From Hyphomicrobiales bacterium (GTDB lineage Bacteria; Pseudomonadota; Alphaproteobacteria; Rhizobiales; Xanthobacteraceae): a DNA stretch of 64,000 nucleotides. Below are positions 63,895 through 64,000 of the stretch, in pieces. Position numbers and translations under genes: made by a program. The stretch lies in contig JACESF010000015.1 of NCBI GenBank assembly GCA_013911975.1, forward strand, positions 1 through 64,000. Direction: 5' to 3'. The first letter of the stretch is position 1, and each line of letters opens with the position of its first letter. The notes beneath the pieces are model-generated. The model had not been told where the DNA came from. It saw only the letters and a program-made list of their open reading frames with translations, and made no database searches.

Positions 63895-64000
63895 TCACCG
63901 ACGCTTCGACTTCTTGTCGGCCGCGTGCCCGTAATAGGTACGCGTCGGCGCGAACTCGCCGAACTTGTGGCCGACCATGTCTTCAGAGACGTGCACGGGG
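63895..64000 (-). CDS. rpsS: 30S ribosomal protein S19 (5' end missing at window edge)
   Basis: The C-terminal 34 residues are present, reading [20 protein letters not shown] and ending [13 protein letters not shown], the S19 C-terminal pattern, with stop complement at 63895-63897. The N-terminal part lies outside the window. S19 contacts the P-site tRNA side of the head with S13. The expected rplB-rpsS order places more of the cluster to the right. Confidence 0.95.
   Translation of the reverse strand, partial: PVHVSEDMVGHKFGEFAPTRTYYGHAADKKSKRR

Overview
The window is about 64 kb of high-GC DNA. It looks like core chromosome of an alphaproteobacterium in the Hyphomicrobiales (Rhizobiales), most plausibly Xanthobacteraceae-like; genus and species cannot be fixed from the sequence alone. 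The evidence is the S10/spc/alpha ribosomal cluster with adk between secY and rpsM, Irr-type iron boxes, mitochondrial-type assembly factors (ATP12 and CBP3 families), phasins, a fused CysNC and a PleC/PdhS-like kinase. I found no insertion sequence, prophage, CRISPR array or rRNA gene. One tRNA is present. Layout, left half: an AsmA-family gene runs off the left edge (minus strand). It is followed by an iron locus: ferric-iron ABC permease and binding protein, bacterioferritin and bacterioferritin-associated ferredoxin, with three 17-bp Irr/ICE-type palindromes upstream of fbpA, bfr and bfd. A multi-PAS histidine-kinase-like protein with degenerate catalytic motifs lies divergent to two phasin genes for polyhydroxyalkanoate granules. 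Next comes an LPS inner-core heptose operon (waaF, waaC, hldD, hldE). A cobalamin riboswitch then precedes hupE (probable cobalt uptake) and late cobalamin genes cobU, cobO and cobQ, with cbiB convergent. The sulfate-activation operon cysQ-cysD-cysNC reads away from ugd across a spacer carrying a perfect 11-bp inverted repeat. After that come a YciE-type ferritin-like gene, a YkvA-type gene, uxuA and an MBL-fold hydrolase. An AI-2E family transporter gene ends inside an antisense tRNA-Pro(GGG), followed by a 0.5 kb AT-rich spacer and an RlpA-like secreted protein. Right half: a long minus-strand operon encodes CBP3, YceD, PlsX, FabH, IhfA and a MerR-family regulator, divergent from bamE. Next are tpiA, then ppiD-trpE, an MFS transporter convergent to trpE, and an RhlE-like DEAD-box helicase with its own sigma70-like promoter. 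A second long minus-strand run encodes an alpha/beta hydrolase, CrcB, an RluA-type pseudouridine synthase, a zinc-ribbon membrane protein, a HAD phosphatase, ATP12 and a TfoX-N protein. RarA and an HtrA/DegP-type protease come before the ribosomal cluster (transcription order rpsS to rplQ), which fills the last 11 kb and runs off the right edge in rpsS. Most of the window is housekeeping DNA and no clearly new multi-gene system is visible. The observations most worth a second look are the three-site iron regulon, the degenerate kinase, the unassigned palindromic operator before ugd, the conserved-looking extra C-terminal domain and tRNA-borne tail of the AI-2E protein, and intrinsic-terminator hairpins inside the ribosomal cluster.
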